A program made the position numbers and the translations under genes. From assembly GCF_031583575.1 (NCBI RefSeq), contig NZ_CP134146.1, positions 1,488,001 through 1,552,000 of the forward strand: a DNA stretch of 64,000 bases. The letters run 5' to 3'. Under the pieces are notes generated by a model. That model saw only the letters and a program-made list of their open reading frames with translations, had not been told where the DNA came from and made no database searches. Numbering within the stretch: position 1 is the stretch's first letter; each line of letters begins with the position of its first letter. Origin of the DNA: Thalassotalea nanhaiensis (lineage in GTDB: Bacteria; Pseudomonadota; Gammaproteobacteria; Enterobacterales; Alteromonadaceae). Below are positions 1 through 9,230 of this stretch, one piece after another.

Positions 1-243
1 AGAGCTATATGCAGAAATGCCATGGATGGCGTACTTTCTGTTTACTTCAGGGACAATTATTTAAGCGTCCATGCAATAATTGCATATACAGCATCCATGC
101 TGAAAATGCATGGAATGCAAATCGCCATGGGCCGTTCCTACGCATCCATGCGTTCACGGCATATACAACTTCCATGTTGAAAACGGCAATAGATTTGTAA
201 CTTCAAGGAAGAGTTATATGCAGAAATGCCATGGACCACTTTC
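1..243. repeat. Dispersed repeat, left copy
   Basis: No convincing gene is seen before 436. The stretch is built of short recurring words such as atgcagaaatgccatgga (near 10 and 219) and ccatg. Bases about 113-215 match about 47154-47255 closely: both hold gaatgcaaatcgccatgggc, then cggcatatacaacttcc, then ccatgttgaaaacggca and tttgtaacttca. Short open frames here are artefacts of the repeat. It looks like a lineage-specific intergenic repeat family of unknown nature. Confidence 0.75.
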
Positions 244-435
244 AAGTGCCCATGTTTAAAGCGACTTTAAGTTTGCAACCTAATGATTTTATATCCCTTA
301 CCAACCCAACGTTACACTCCCGTTACGAAACTGAGGTATGTAACAGAATGTTATCGCTTAAGATGGTAATAATTTTGTTGAATTGTACATTATTTAATTC
401 AATCTACATGTCGTTTAAGCTAAGGGCTACAGTCA

Positions 436-2097
436 ATGAGTAATAACAAACTATTTTATATGCCACTAATTGCAGTGTTGCTATTGTTTTCATTCGCATT
501 CCCATTCTTTACTTCATCGTTGCATGAAATTACCAGTGACGTAATTAAAAACAGTCTTACAGCGCAACTTGAGTCATTAGAAGCCAATAATTATGATGAG
601 TTACTAAACAATGAGCCACAAATGTTGCAAAACTATGTGTTAAGTCAATCGTTTAATAAAAATGATCAACGATTAACCATTATTGACATCAATGGTGTGG
701 TAAAAGCAGACTCTAGCCATAAAACCGTAGAACAAATGCATAGTCATGCTCATGAACCAGAATTTTTACAAGCGATAAAGCATGGACAAGGTTCAGCAAT
801 GCATTTTAGTGAAGCGCTACAAATTGAAATGCTCTATGTTGCCAAAAAAGCAGTATTAGCCAATGGCACATACGTTATCAGGCTAGCAACACCGCTTGCG
901 AGTATCAAAACGGTTGAACAACGAGTTCTCTTGTTACTTGGTATACTAATTCTGGCAACAATAATACTCGTAGCAATAGTTAGTTTTAATTTAAATAAGC
1001 GAACGCGTATTCATCTGATGGAACGCCAAAAAAGTTACGAAAAAATATTGTTGGGTAAAAACCGTGAATTTGAATTACTAAACCAATTAGCAAATTATTT
1101 AGCTGCCTGTAAATCATTTGACGAAGCTGAAAAAATCATTACTAATTTGGTACCAAAAATTATCGGTGAGGTGAGCGGTTCATTATCCATTATTAAAGAC
1201 TCGAGAAACCTCGTTGAGCCTAAAATTCATTGGTTAAAAGATAGTAATACACAAGTACCATTCGCCCCGTCAGAATGCTGGTCGTTACGTAAAGGACATT
1301 ATCATTTAACCACAGAGAGTGACATTACCATACGTTGTGAACATACCGCCGAAGAACAAGAACAAATGCTCTGTATTCCTTTATCTGCTCATGGTAATAC
1401 CATTGGAGTAGTTCATTTTGATATTCAGGGAAAATTATCAGACGATAAAATGATATTAGTAAAGTCGGTGGTTGAACATTTAGGCTTAGCAATGGCGAAT
1501 TTGAAGTTGCAATATCAGTTGCGTTCGCAAGCATTAAAGGACCCGTTAACAGGCTTGTTCAATCGTCGCTTCCTTGATGAGCACCTTGAACTTGAGATAA
1601 GTCGGGCCAACCGTCATGGCAAGTCATTATCATTACTTATGGTAGATTTTGATCACTTTAAACGGTTTAACGATAATTTTGGCCATGACGCAGGCGACTA
1701 TGTCTTGAAAGAAATTGCCACTTTGCTCGATAAAAATACCCGTAAAGAAAATAGCGTTTGCCGCGTAGGTGGTGAAGAAATTGCTATTTTATTGCCTGAA
1801 ACAAGTAAAGAAGATGCGGCATTACTTGCTGATAAATTGTGCTCGTTAGTTCGAAAACTGCACCTTAAACATCGTGGCCAGTCATTAGGGAAGTTATCTA
1901 TCTCTATAGGTGTTAGCAGCTTTCCTGATGATGCTGACACTGCTTTTGATTTATACAAGCATGCGGATTCTTGTTTATACAAAGCAAAAGCCGATGGCCG
2001 TGATCGATACTCAGTTGATGTTCAGGAATATAGTGATAATAAAAACAAGTGCGAGAGCAATCCTGTTGAATTGAGTAGCATTGCGAATGGTAATTAA
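436..2097 (+). CDS. Membrane diguanylate cyclase with GAF and GGDEF domains
   Basis: A 553-residue inner-membrane sensor predicted to make cyclic di-GMP from two GTP. An N-terminal membrane segment (about 9-28) is followed by a periplasmic sensor region of about 130 residues, a second membrane segment (about 162-184), a short coiled linker, a GAF-like domain (about 210-365) and a C-terminal GGDEF domain starting at DPLTGLFNRRFL. The signature loop is GGEEI at residues 445-449, an accepted active variant. The inhibitory I-site (RxxD five residues before the loop) is not present: RKEN stands there. It appears monocistronic, ending just before a hairpin. The signal sensed cannot be read from the sequence. 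Confidence 0.9.
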   Translation: MSNNKLFYMPLIAVLLLFSFAFPFFTSSLHEITSDVIKNSLTAQLESLEANNYDELLNNEPQMLQNYVLSQSFNKNDQRLTIIDINGVVKADSSHKTVEQMHSHAHEPEFLQAIKHGQGSAMHFSEALQIEMLYVAKKAVLANGTYVIRLATPLASIKTVEQRVLLLLGILILATIILVAIVSFNLNKRTRIHLMERQKSYEKILLGKNREFELLNQLANYLAACKSFDEAEKIITNLVPKIIGEVSGSLSIIKDSRNLVEPKIHWLKDSNTQVPFAPSECWSLRKGHYHLTTESDITIRCEHTAEEQEQMLCIPLSAHGNTIGVVHFDIQGKLSDDKMILVKSVVEHLGLAMANLKLQYQLRSQALKDPLTGLFNRRFLDEHLELEISRANRHGKSLSLLMVDFDHFKRFNDNFGHDAGDYVLKEIATLLDKNTRKENSVCRVGGEEIAILLPETSKEDAALLADKLCSLVRKLHLKHRGQSLGKLSISIGVSSFPDDADTAFDLYKHADSCLYKAKADGRDRYSVDVQEYSDNKNKCESNPVELSSIANGN

Positions 2098-2098
2098 T

Positions 2099-2139
2099 TT
2101 ACTATTCAGATTCTGCAATTAGCCTGATCTGAATAGTAA
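2099..2139 (+). terminator. Hairpin after the diguanylate cyclase gene
   Basis: A perfect 13-bp stem: TTACTATTCAGAT (2099-2111) pairs with ATCTGAATAGTAA (2127-2139) around a 15-nt loop. It begins one base after the stop codon. There is no T-run, so it could be a 3'-end stabilising hairpin or a weak terminator rather than a standard intrinsic terminator. Confidence 0.5.
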
Positions 2140-2148
2140 CAACAGTTC

Positions 2149-2177
2149 TACACATTTTGCTGACAATCTCTTATAAT
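2149..2177 (+). promoter_or_regulatory. Candidate sigma70 promoter of nadA
   Basis: A perfect -10 TATAAT (2172-2177) stands 17 bp after TACACA (2149-2154, 4 of 6 matches to the -35 consensus). Transcription would begin near 2184, about 38 nt before the nadA start. No NadR-like operator was recognised. Confidence 0.5.
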
Positions 2178-2221
2178 GGCCGTCACTTTTAAATGTATAT
2201 TTTTTACTGGGTTCTAGAGAG

Positions 2222-3280
2222 ATGTTAGAAACAACCTTAGCTGTCGATTTTGATTATACTTTTCCGGCCAAACCAGCGCCATTAACTGATGCTGATAAAG
2301 CTGATTATAAAGCGAAAATTAAACAGCTATTAATCGACAAAAATGCGGTACTTGTTGCCCATTATTATACCGACCCAGAAATTCAAGCATTGGCTGAAGA
2401 AACTGGTGGCTGTGTTGCTGACTCTCTAGAAATGGCTCGTTTTGGTAAGGAACACCCTGCGACAACATTAATTGTTGCTGGAGTTAAGTTTATGGGCGAA
2501 ACGGCTAAAGTGTTAACACCACATAAAACTGTGCTAATGCCAACCTTAGAAGCAACATGCTCGTTAGATTTAGGTTGCCCAATAGAAGAGTTCAATAAGT
2601 ATTGTGACCAACACCCTGAACGCACGGTGGTTGTTTATGCCAATACTTCTACAGCAGTTAAAGCCAGAGCCGATTGGATAGTAACATCAAGTTGTGCACT
2701 GGAAATCGTAGAGCATTTAGATGATCAAGGTAAGAAAATACTTTGGGGGCCAGATAAGCACTTAGGCGCCTATATCAAAAAACAAACTGATGCAGACATG
2801 ATCATGTGGGATGGTGCTTGTATTGTGCATGATGAATTTAAAACTAAAGCATTAAGTGACATGAAAGCGTTACATCCAGATGCCGCTGTATTAGTTCATC
2901 CTGAGTCACCTTTAGACGTAGTAGCCCTTGCTGACTCGGTTGGCTCAACCAGCCAACTTATAAAAGCAGCGCAAGAAATGCCAAACAAAAAGTTTATTGT
3001 TGCCACCGACCGCGGTATTTTCTACAAGATGCAACAGCTTTGTCCAGACAAAGAATTTTTTGAAGCTCCTACTGCTGGCGAAGGCGCCACCTGCAGAAGC
3101 TGTGCCCATTGTCCTTGGATGGCCATGAACGGCTTGAAAGCAATTCATGACTCATTAATAGATGGCGAAGGTCGAGAAATTTTTGTTGATAATGACCTAC
3201 GTGAAGGTGCATTAAAGTCACTTGGCCGTATGCTAGATTTCTCTGCAAGTTTAAAACTTGCTCAAGCTAACAATACTTAA
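2222..3280 (+). CDS. nadA: Quinolinate synthase A
   Basis: A 352-residue cytosolic enzyme that condenses iminoaspartate with dihydroxyacetone phosphate to quinolinate, the second step of de novo NAD synthesis. It reads closely like the E. coli protein throughout: [10 protein letters not shown] near residue 46, [15 protein letters not shown] near 61, FMGETAK near 90. The three cysteines expected to hold the [4Fe-4S] cluster lie in ATCSLDLGC (C113), GACIVHDE and CRSCAHCPW. Length is normal for the longer proteobacterial type. The partner gene nadB is not in the window, so the gene stands alone between two hairpins. Confidence 0.97.
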   Translation: MLETTLAVDFDYTFPAKPAPLTDADKADYKAKIKQLLIDKNAVLVAHYYTDPEIQALAEETGGCVADSLEMARFGKEHPATTLIVAGVKFMGETAKVLTPHKTVLMPTLEATCSLDLGCPIEEFNKYCDQHPERTVVVYANTSTAVKARADWIVTSSCALEIVEHLDDQGKKILWGPDKHLGAYIKKQTDADMIMWDGACIVHDEFKTKALSDMKALHPDAAVLVHPESPLDVVALADSVGSTSQLIKAAQEMPNKKFIVATDRGIFYKMQQLCPDKEFFEAPTAGEGATCRSCAHCPWMAMNGLKAIHDSLIDGEGREIFVDNDLREGALKSLGRMLDFSASLKLAQANNT

Positions 3281-3299
3281 AAATCATATTGCGGATAAA

Positions 3300-3335
3300 A
3301 AGTACAAATAGTAAAACAAACAACTATTTGTACTT
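3300..3335 (+). terminator. Hairpin downstream of nadA
   Basis: A perfect 13-bp inverted repeat: AAGTACAAATAGT (3300-3312) pairs with ACTATTTGTACTT (3323-3335), loop 10 nt, 20 bases after the nadA stop. A T-run is missing, so its role as a terminator is likely but not certain. Confidence 0.5.
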
Positions 3336-3372
3336 GCGTATGTGCTGATAATTCCATAACATACGCGCTCAT

Positions 3373-3413
3373 CGAGATAAGCCATTATCTCGTCATTCCT
3401 GCGAAGGCCGGAA
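3373..3413. repeat. REP-like palindromic element
   Basis: Two small palindromes side by side: CGAGATAA/TTATCTCG (3373-3392, 4-nt loop) and ATTCC/GGAAT around tgcgaaggcc (3395-3413). The word gtcattcctgcgaaggc resembles an intergenic palindrome that is frequent in many proteobacterial genomes. No gene lies here. Confidence 0.45.
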
Positions 3414-3465
3414 TCCATAATCAGATTTTTAGTAACAGGACTTTTTCTGTTACTTCCCAAAATTA

Positions 3466-3784
3466 GGTGACGTGTCCGAGTGGCTGCCAAGGTGAATTAA
3501 CACGCCAAGGTGTGCTTTCAGACAAGAAGCCAATAGAAAATATAGGTGACGTGTCCGAGTGGCTGCCAAGGTGAATTAACACGCCAAGGCGTGCTTTCAG
3601 ACAAGAAGCCAATAGAAAAATATAGGTAACGTGTCCGAGTGGCTGCCAAGGTGAATTAACACGCCAAGGCGTGCTTTCAGACAAGAAGCCAATAGAAAAA
3701 TATAGGTAACGTGTCCGAGTGGCTGCCAAGGTGAATTAACACGCCAAGGCGTGCTTTCAGGCAAGTAACCAATAGAAAAACATA
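3466..3784 (+). repeat. Four tandem units copying the 5' end of the adjacent tRNA-Ser
   Basis: Units start at 3466, 3545, 3625 and 3705 (79-80 bp each); the true tRNA starts one more period later, at 3785. Each unit opens with the tRNA's first 21 bases (GGTGACGTGTCCGAGTGGCTG; units 3 and 4 have GGTAACG), then diverges, contains a short stem CACGC-caag-GCGTG (GTGTG in unit 1) that resembles the tRNA anticodon stem with its loop shortened, and ends with the leader caatagaaaaatata that also precedes the real tRNA. None has a TPsiC arm or acceptor 3' strand, so none can be a functional tRNA. Minus-strand open frames here are artefacts. Confidence 0.9.
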
Positions 3785-3872
3785 GGTGACGTGTCCGAGT
3801 GGCTGAAGGAGCACGCCTGGAAAGTGTGTAAAGGGCAACCTTTCGAGAGTTCGAATCTCTCCGTCACCGCCA
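3785..3872 (+). tRNA. tRNA-Ser (anticodon GGA)
   Basis: An 88-nt class II tRNA with encoded CCA. The acceptor stem GGTGACG (3785-3791) pairs with CGTCACC (3862-3868), discriminator G, then CCA. The anticodon stem CACGC/GTGTG encloses the loop CTGGAAA, giving anticodon GGA, which reads UCC and UCU. A long variable arm (aagggcaacctt) and a TPsiC arm with GTTCGAATC are present. It follows four degenerate copies of its own 5' end. Confidence 0.96.
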
Positions 3873-4207
3873 TTTTTCACATCCATGTGATGTCGGCATA
3901 TATGATATCCATGTCATAAAGCGTCATTTTATCTCTGGCACTTCCAAAAAAGAATGCATCGGTTAATTTAGATTTAAGCGATGATTTCCAAACCAGCAAT
4001 ACTTTACTTTTAATAAGTAACTACACCTTAATCAGATTTCACTTCGAAGTTGGCATAAATTAATTGTTTATTTAATCTCTTCGAAACTACCTTCTCGTGA
4101 TTTATTTCGCTCCCTTGTTACACTGGCGAAACGTTAAGTGTAAAAAAGTGTTATCTCAATGTGATAAATTCTACGCAATTGTACAAAATAAACTCAATTG
4201 CACTTTT
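3873..4207. other. Intergenic region before the TonB receptor
   Basis: No gene is seen. Bases 3878-3925 carry the pattern catccatgtgatgtcggcat and tatccatgtcat, which resembles a fragment of the dispersed repeat at 1-243. The promoter of the receptor operon should lie here, but no clear -35/-10 pair was found. The reading frame is open from a GTG at 4097, but that extension would hide the signal peptide and is rejected. Confidence 0.5.
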
Positions 4208-6607
4208 ATGAAACCAATAACTTCACACTATCACAGCTGTATAGCTCTATGCTTTTTTCTTTGTAGCCTAGTTCAGGAGCTGTCTGCGAAAGAAAATTTT
4301 AATGAAGAGCCTATGATTGGTAGTACTTTAAATCAACGCTCTATTGTAGGTAGCCATAAAGCTATTGATATAATTGCAAATGAAGATTTATTGGCCACAG
4401 GTAAAATGTCTTTGCCTGAAGCTCTTAATGAATTGGTACCTGCATTCAATTACAACTACAGTACCCTTGGTCTAGAGCAAGATTTAATCCGTCCGTCGAC
4501 TCTTCGAGGCATGGGCACCGATCAAATGCTCCTTCTTGTAAACGGTAAGCCTTTTCATACACAAAGTGTGATTACGACTTCGCCGACCAGTTTCAACCCA
4601 GGCTTTTCTGGTTATGATTTAACTGCTATACCACTACAGTCAATTGATTATGTTGAAGTGATCAGGGATGGAGCCTCTGCCCAGTTTGGTTCTGGTGCTA
4701 TCGCAGGCGTAATTAATGTAGTGCTTAAATCTTATGAGCCATCTAATGCTTACGCTGTTGCTGCAGTAACGGATAAAGGTGATGGTGAAGCAAGTTTAAT
4801 TAGTGCCAACTTACTCTTAGTAAATTCGAATACTCACGAAATCCAACTATTTCTAGAATTACAAAATAACAATGGCTTTAATCGAAGCGCCAAGATTGGT
4901 ACTGAAGATGGATTGAGCTCTTTAAAACAACTCAACCAAACAGGACAAGTTCCTTTTGATATGAGTAAATTGTGGTTTAACCATAACAGTAGGTTCGACA
5001 ATGGCAGTAACTTTTATAGCTTTGGCGGATACTCTGAAACCAATGGTTCTGCATTCGCGGTGTACCACAGTGAAAATAATGAAAAAAACTGGCAAGAATT
5101 ATATCCAAATGGCTTTCAACCTAAACTTGATTTAAAAGTATCTGACTCACATTTAACCTTGGGCTATCTATTTAACTGGTCTGAATACGAGACAGATTTA
5201 AGTTTGAGTTTGTCAAGTAATAAGACCGACCGTAATGCCAGCAATACATTAAATAATTCTTATGGTCCAACTAGCCCTACGTCCGGTGATATCGGCAATT
5301 TAGAGCTTAAGAAATTAACCTTAAGTGGCAACATCCAAGGAAGTTTACCTTCAACAGTCTCAACTTATAGCACAAACTTCAACTTAGGCATGACCTTAAC
5401 AAGAGAGTGGTTTGGCCAAACTTCAGGGACTGAAGTGAGCTATGAACTAAAGTCTTATTGTCGAGAAGATTATAAAAATGACGGAGAGGAGCCTGACGTT
5501 GGATTTGGTCTATGTTCTATGTTAACACCTGGCTTCGTTTCCTTTCCGGGCTTTTCCGAAGATAATTCAGTTAGCAAAAAAACCGAAAGTGGTGAACTTT
5601 TTGTATTATTTAATCAACCTATTTCAGAACAGCTGGAAATTGATTTAGGATTTCGATATACAAATTATTTTAATTTTGATCATGCCTGGGTTTATGACTT
5701 ATCCACTCTTTATCGAATTGATCAAAACATTTCACTCAGGGGAGCTGTTAGCACAGGGTTTCGCATGCCAAGTATGCAACAACGCTATTTCAGCGAAACC
5801 AACAGCTACACGAGTGATGGTTTTACTCTATCTCAGCATGAAATGATCAGTTCTGACTCTGAACTGCATACTGCGTTAGGATTAGATTTAAAGGCTGAAA
5901 AGTCTGAGCAAGTGTCAATGGGGGTTATTTACACTGGGGAATTATGGTCGAGTACGTTCGATTTTTTTTATAACCAAGTGAAAGATCGCATCACTCTGTC
6001 TAATCCCATTACCTACAATTACTATTTGTCTGAGCCCTTCGATGATACACGAAATTCGGTAAGGGTATTTACCAACTCTGTATACAGCAAGACCTATGGC
6101 ATTGATTGGATTAACTATTGGTTGTTCAATACTGACAATTACGGACAAGTTAAAATCGATTTATCTTACCACTACCATAAAAATAAAGTAATGGACATTA
6201 GCTCAGCGAATACTGCAATACCTGATGAATTATTATTTTCAGACTTAAACACTATTGATTTAGAAAGCAGCCAACCACAACAAAATGCAGTTGTGAGTAT
6301 TGGAATGATATTTGCGGAAAGTCAGTTGACTTTAAGGAGCAACTATATAGGCAGTTACGACGTTATCTACCCGAATAGTGAAACATACCACTGGGGAGAG
6401 AAAATATTAACCTCAGCCAGTTATTCTATAGAAGTAACTGACGATATTGTGCTTTCAATGGGAATAAACAATTTGTTTAATTCGAGTAAAGACAAGTTAA
6501 GCAATGATGCTATTTATAATCAACAGTATGGTTTTCAATATGGATTGCAATCAGCTACATCACATGCTGGACGTAATTACTTTCTAACATTCGATTACTC
6601 TTTATAG
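4208..6607 (+). CDS. TonB-dependent outer-membrane receptor
   Basis: A 799-residue outer-membrane receptor. ATG 4208 is chosen because it gives a signal peptide (hydrophobic core CIALCFFLCSLV, cleavage near ELSA); an upstream GTG at 4097 would add 37 non-signal residues. The plug domain is clear: LRGMGTDQMLLLVNGKP, then QSIDYVEVIRDGASAQFGSG and AGVINVVLK. The rest is the beta-barrel, with the typical barrel-end motif GINNLFNSSKDK and an aromatic-rich C-terminus (RNYFLTFDYSL). The ligand is unknown; no iron or vitamin B12 cue is visible. The next gene begins 8 bp later, so receptor, binding protein and cyclase are likely co-transcribed, which suggests signalling rather than plain import. Confidence 0.9.
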   Translation: MKPITSHYHSCIALCFFLCSLVQELSAKENFNEEPMIGSTLNQRSIVGSHKAIDIIANEDLLATGKMSLPEALNELVPAFNYNYSTLGLEQDLIRPSTLRGMGTDQMLLLVNGKPFHTQSVITTSPTSFNPGFSGYDLTAIPLQSIDYVEVIRDGASAQFGSGAIAGVINVVLKSYEPSNAYAVAAVTDKGDGEASLISANLLLVNSNTHEIQLFLELQNNNGFNRSAKIGTEDGLSSLKQLNQTGQVPFDMSKLWFNHNSRFDNGSNFYSFGGYSETNGSAFAVYHSENNEKNWQELYPNGFQPKLDLKVSDSHLTLGYLFNWSEYETDLSLSLSSNKTDRNASNTLNNSYGPTSPTSGDIGNLELKKLTLSGNIQGSLPSTVSTYSTNFNLGMTLTREWFGQTSGTEVSYELKSYCREDYKNDGEEPDVGFGLCSMLTPGFVSFPGFSEDNSVSKKTESGELFVLFNQPISEQLEIDLGFRYTNYFNFDHAWVYDLSTLYRIDQNISLRGAVSTGFRMPSMQQRYFSETNSYTSDGFTLSQHEMISSDSELHTALGLDLKAEKSEQVSMGVIYTGELWSSTFDFFYNQVKDRITLSNPITYNYYLSEPFDDTRNSVRVFTNSVYSKTYGIDWINYWLFNTDNYGQVKIDLSYHYHKNKVMDISSANTAIPDELLFSDLNTIDLESSQPQQNAVVSIGMIFAESQLTLRSNYIGSYDVIYPNSETYHWGEKILTSASYSIEVTDDIVLSMGINNLFNSSKDKLSNDAIYNQQYGFQYGLQSATSHAGRNYFLTFDYSL

Positions 6608-6615
6608 GAACCATT

Positions 6616-7038
6616 ATGAGAATTTTAAAATTTATGATGGTTGTAATTATAGCGGTGATTACAACTCCAATATACGCCTCGGAATTAGCTGTTATTACTA
6701 ATAAGAATAACCCTAATCAGTACTCAGCAGACATGATTAAGAAAATATTTTTGGGAAAAATCTTAAAAGGACCTGATGGAGAGTACATTATTCCGATTAA
6801 CGTGACTAAAAAAGAACGCACATTATTCAATAAAAAAATATTGAATTTAACTAACAATCAGCTGAAGTCCTACTGGGCGAAAGTATATTTTACCCGAGGT
6901 ATTATCATGCCACAAAATATTAATAGTTTTGAGATAGCTAAGAACTTAGTTGCCAAAAACCCAAATATTATTTCCTATTTGCCATATGAGATGGTTGATG
7001 ACTCTGTAAAAGTTGTATTAACAGTCAAAATCAACTAA
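6616..7038 (+). CDS. Small periplasmic phosphate-binding-like protein
   Basis: A 140-residue protein with a signal peptide (cleavage near IYAS) and a short PBP-like fold related to the PstS family: SELAVITNKNNP at the mature N-terminus, then MIKKIFLGK, PINVTKKERTLFNKKIL and LKSYWAKVYFTRG. It is far shorter than a transport PstS (about 320 residues), and no ABC permease or ATPase lies nearby. Ribosome binding site AGGA is 6 nt before the ATG. Wedged between the receptor and the cyclase, it is inferred to be a periplasmic ligand sensor or adaptor that contacts the cyclase's periplasmic domain. Confidence 0.8.
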   Translation: MRILKFMMVVIIAVITTPIYASELAVITNKNNPNQYSADMIKKIFLGKILKGPDGEYIIPINVTKKERTLFNKKILNLTNNQLKSYWAKVYFTRGIIMPQNINSFEIAKNLVAKNPNIISYLPYEMVDDSVKVVLTVKIN

Positions 7039-7059
7039 ACGAAATTAACTATTTATATA

Positions 7060-8742
7060 ATGACTACCATGAAACATTTAAAATCTAAAATTATCGTTCG
7101 AATTTTGCTAATTACGTTTGTTTTAACGTCTTTTATTATCGAAATAGAAAAACATAATTTAGTAGGAACCGGAAATGATATTATCAAACGGTTATCAATT
7201 TTTGACGCTCTTGCCAATATTACTTTTGAACATTCATTAAATCGATATGGCTTTGTTGGTGGAGTTGATTCCGATTCAGATAATTATGAAGAAATACATA
7301 AATTATTAGAGCACTCAAGCTATAGTAATTGTCAGATTCTAGTGAACTACGGTGATACAGATAGCGTTGAATATTCAACGTTACCTGTAGCTCTCTATCA
7401 ATCAATGCCACTTAGTGGCAAGTTAGTAATTCGCCAGCTATGTGATGCAATTGTTGACATATCAGTTCTGCAAAAACAGGCTTACTTGCCTTTTGACGAT
7501 CTCTCTTTATATGTAGAGATACATGATCCTGAATTATTGTTTGAAGAAAGCATTACTGAAGACTCAAAAGTGAGTTGGATAATCGCCACTCATAATTTAA
7601 CCTCAACTCAGTTTAACAATGAAATTTACCAAGTCATTGAACATAAACAGTTTCTCCCGCTTGTGGCGGATGTAAAGTCTAAAGTATTAGTCCATAACAA
7701 ACTGTTATTTGCACAGGAGTCTGTATTCTTTGGCCCATTAACTGAAGTTTTTGATTTAAAGTTTCCAAAAAACCACTTATATAATGGCTTTATAAACGAT
7801 TTGAAATTGGGATTTTCACAACCAAGTTTGATATTTACGGTTTTCGCTTGGTTGTTGCCACTGCTTTTTCTTTTCGCAGCACTCATTTATTTTATTGTTA
7901 ATAAAGTTGTTTATGTATTTAAAGAGAAGTCTGATTTTTTTAAAGTCTTGAATAGCTCTGGTTATGCACATTTGGCAATTTCAGATAAAACCATCGTTCC
8001 AGAGAAGTCGCACCATCATGGGCTTGAACACATTGATTTTAACGACATGACAATGCACTTTTATGATCAACAACTTAAACCTGTTGAGTCAATGCTAGAT
8101 GCCCATTACCTAAACTTTCAATCGTGTCGCGATGTTTTTAAATTCAATATTGTTTCTAGTTCTTTTACCCGTGAGCAACAAAAGCAAGGGAATTTATTTA
8201 TAGTAGAGAATAACTCGACACAACAAGAATTAGAAAAATATAAATCCATCTACAAAATTGACCCATTAACACAACTGCCAAATAGAACAGAGTTAAATGA
8301 AGTTATCGATAATGCCACTCAGGGATATTTAGTCATAATTGTAGATTTAGATCACTTTAAAACAGTTAACGATCAATTCGGTCATCACTTTGGAGATCTA
8401 ATTTTAAAACATGTTGCAGAACACTTCCGAAATTCTGTCCGCCTAGAAAGGAACGATCGAATTATTAGACTTGGTGGGGAGGAATTTTTAGTCCTTGTAC
8501 AAGTGAAAGAGAGCGATTACGAAAAAACTGCAAAAAGTGTTGCCGATAGGTTACTGAGCTTTAACCAAGAAGGAATTTCATTAAGCGGTGGGGCTGTTTA
8601 TTGGGATCCTCAAGTCGATTCATTCGACTCTGCCTATAAAAGTAGTGACAAATACCTTTTCGAAGCTAAAGAAAATGGCCGAAAACAAATAAAGATTAAA
8701 CTCACTGACTCGACTGTAAGTGTTATCAAGTCAGGGGGATAA
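7060..8742 (+). CDS. Membrane diguanylate cyclase with a large periplasmic domain
   Basis: A 560-residue inner-membrane protein. Membrane segment 1 is at about residues 10-27, a periplasmic domain of about 230 residues follows, segment 2 at about 258-288 ([19 protein letters not shown]), then a cytoplasmic linker (about 290-400) and a GGDEF domain from [14 protein letters not shown] onward. The catalytic loop is GGEEF (472-476), so c-di-GMP synthesis is expected. The I-site position reads ERND rather than RxxD, so product inhibition through that site is unlikely. It starts 21 bp after the binding-protein gene; the periplasmic domain is the natural contact for that protein. Confidence 0.9.
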   Translation: MTTMKHLKSKIIVRILLITFVLTSFIIEIEKHNLVGTGNDIIKRLSIFDALANITFEHSLNRYGFVGGVDSDSDNYEEIHKLLEHSSYSNCQILVNYGDTDSVEYSTLPVALYQSMPLSGKLVIRQLCDAIVDISVLQKQAYLPFDDLSLYVEIHDPELLFEESITEDSKVSWIIATHNLTSTQFNNEIYQVIEHKQFLPLVADVKSKVLVHNKLLFAQESVFFGPLTEVFDLKFPKNHLYNGFINDLKLGFSQPSLIFTVFAWLLPLLFLFAALIYFIVNKVVYVFKEKSDFFKVLNSSGYAHLAISDKTIVPEKSHHHGLEHIDFNDMTMHFYDQQLKPVESMLDAHYLNFQSCRDVFKFNIVSSSFTREQQKQGNLFIVENNSTQQELEKYKSIYKIDPLTQLPNRTELNEVIDNATQGYLVIIVDLDHFKTVNDQFGHHFGDLILKHVAEHFRNSVRLERNDRIIRLGGEEFLVLVQVKESDYEKTAKSVADRLLSFNQEGISLSGGAVYWDPQVDSFDSAYKSSDKYLFEAKENGRKQIKIKLTDSTVSVIKSGG

Positions 8743-8870
8743 ATTATAATTTTTCATTTTGAATAACCAAATAGGGTTATAAATAAAATGTTTATTCGGT
8801 GTTTTCGTTAAAAAGCTATAGCTATTAAATAATTGAGCTAAAATTAAATTGAAAAACTTAGGGGTTATAT

Positions 8871-9230
8871 ATGAAATTAAATATTAGTTTGAAGGAATTA
8901 AAAAATTTATACGATGGAGAAGAAGAAGCCCTATCTGACCTGGCGCACATGTTTTGTCCTCACGCAATTCAAGTAATGGCTGAGCTAGAGGGGTATCATA
9001 AACACTTAGATTATTATTTATACTCTAAAGTGTTGCACCAACTAAAAGGGTGCATTGCTTATTTACATTTACCGGAACTAGTCAACAAAATTAAAAGAAT
9101 GGAATTTGAACTCGACAGTGGTGGACTTAGCACATTTGGGGCTCGTCACACAGAGCTGCAAAGTACAATGTCTATTTTGATAGATAAAATTCAGCTAGAA
9201 ATTTTAACGCCATCCAAGGTATTTAAATGA
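8871..9230 (+). CDS. HPt phosphotransfer protein
   Basis: A 119-residue soluble helical protein. The phosphotransfer signature HQLKG places the phospho-accepting histidine at residue 56, with K59 and G60 conserved, in a four-helix bundle context. The ribosome binding site AGGGG lies before the ATG. The stop codon overlaps the start of the next gene, a REC-EAL protein, so the two are translationally coupled and H56 is the likely phosphate donor to D54 of that protein. The gap of 128 bp from the cyclase gene could hold its own promoter. No hybrid kinase is encoded nearby. Confidence 0.88.
   Translation: MKLNISLKELKNLYDGEEEALSDLAHMFCPHAIQVMAELEGYHKHLDYYLYSKVLHQLKGCIAYLHLPELVNKIKRMEFELDSGGLSTFGARHTELQSTMSILIDKIQLEILTPSKVFK

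Noticed and set aside
9-443. Small open frames of 63 and 70 residues
   Set aside because: They cover the dispersed repeat and run into the start of the cyclase gene; composition is not protein-like.
3466-3784. Possible CRISPR array
   Set aside because: Units are 79-80 bp and identical over almost their full length; there are no unique spacers and no cas genes.
3463-3886. Two minus-strand open frames of 69-88 residues with repeating sequence
   Set aside because: They are the complement of the tRNA-derived tandem units and keep open only because the unit has no stop in that frame.
4097-4207. N-terminal extension of the TonB receptor from GTG 4097
   Set aside because: It would put 37 polar residues before the signal peptide; ATG 4208 gives a proper export signal.
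8763-8780. Hairpin ataacc/ggttat as terminator between cyclase and HPt genes
   Set aside because: Only six pairs, AT-rich and no T-run; too weak to split the operon.
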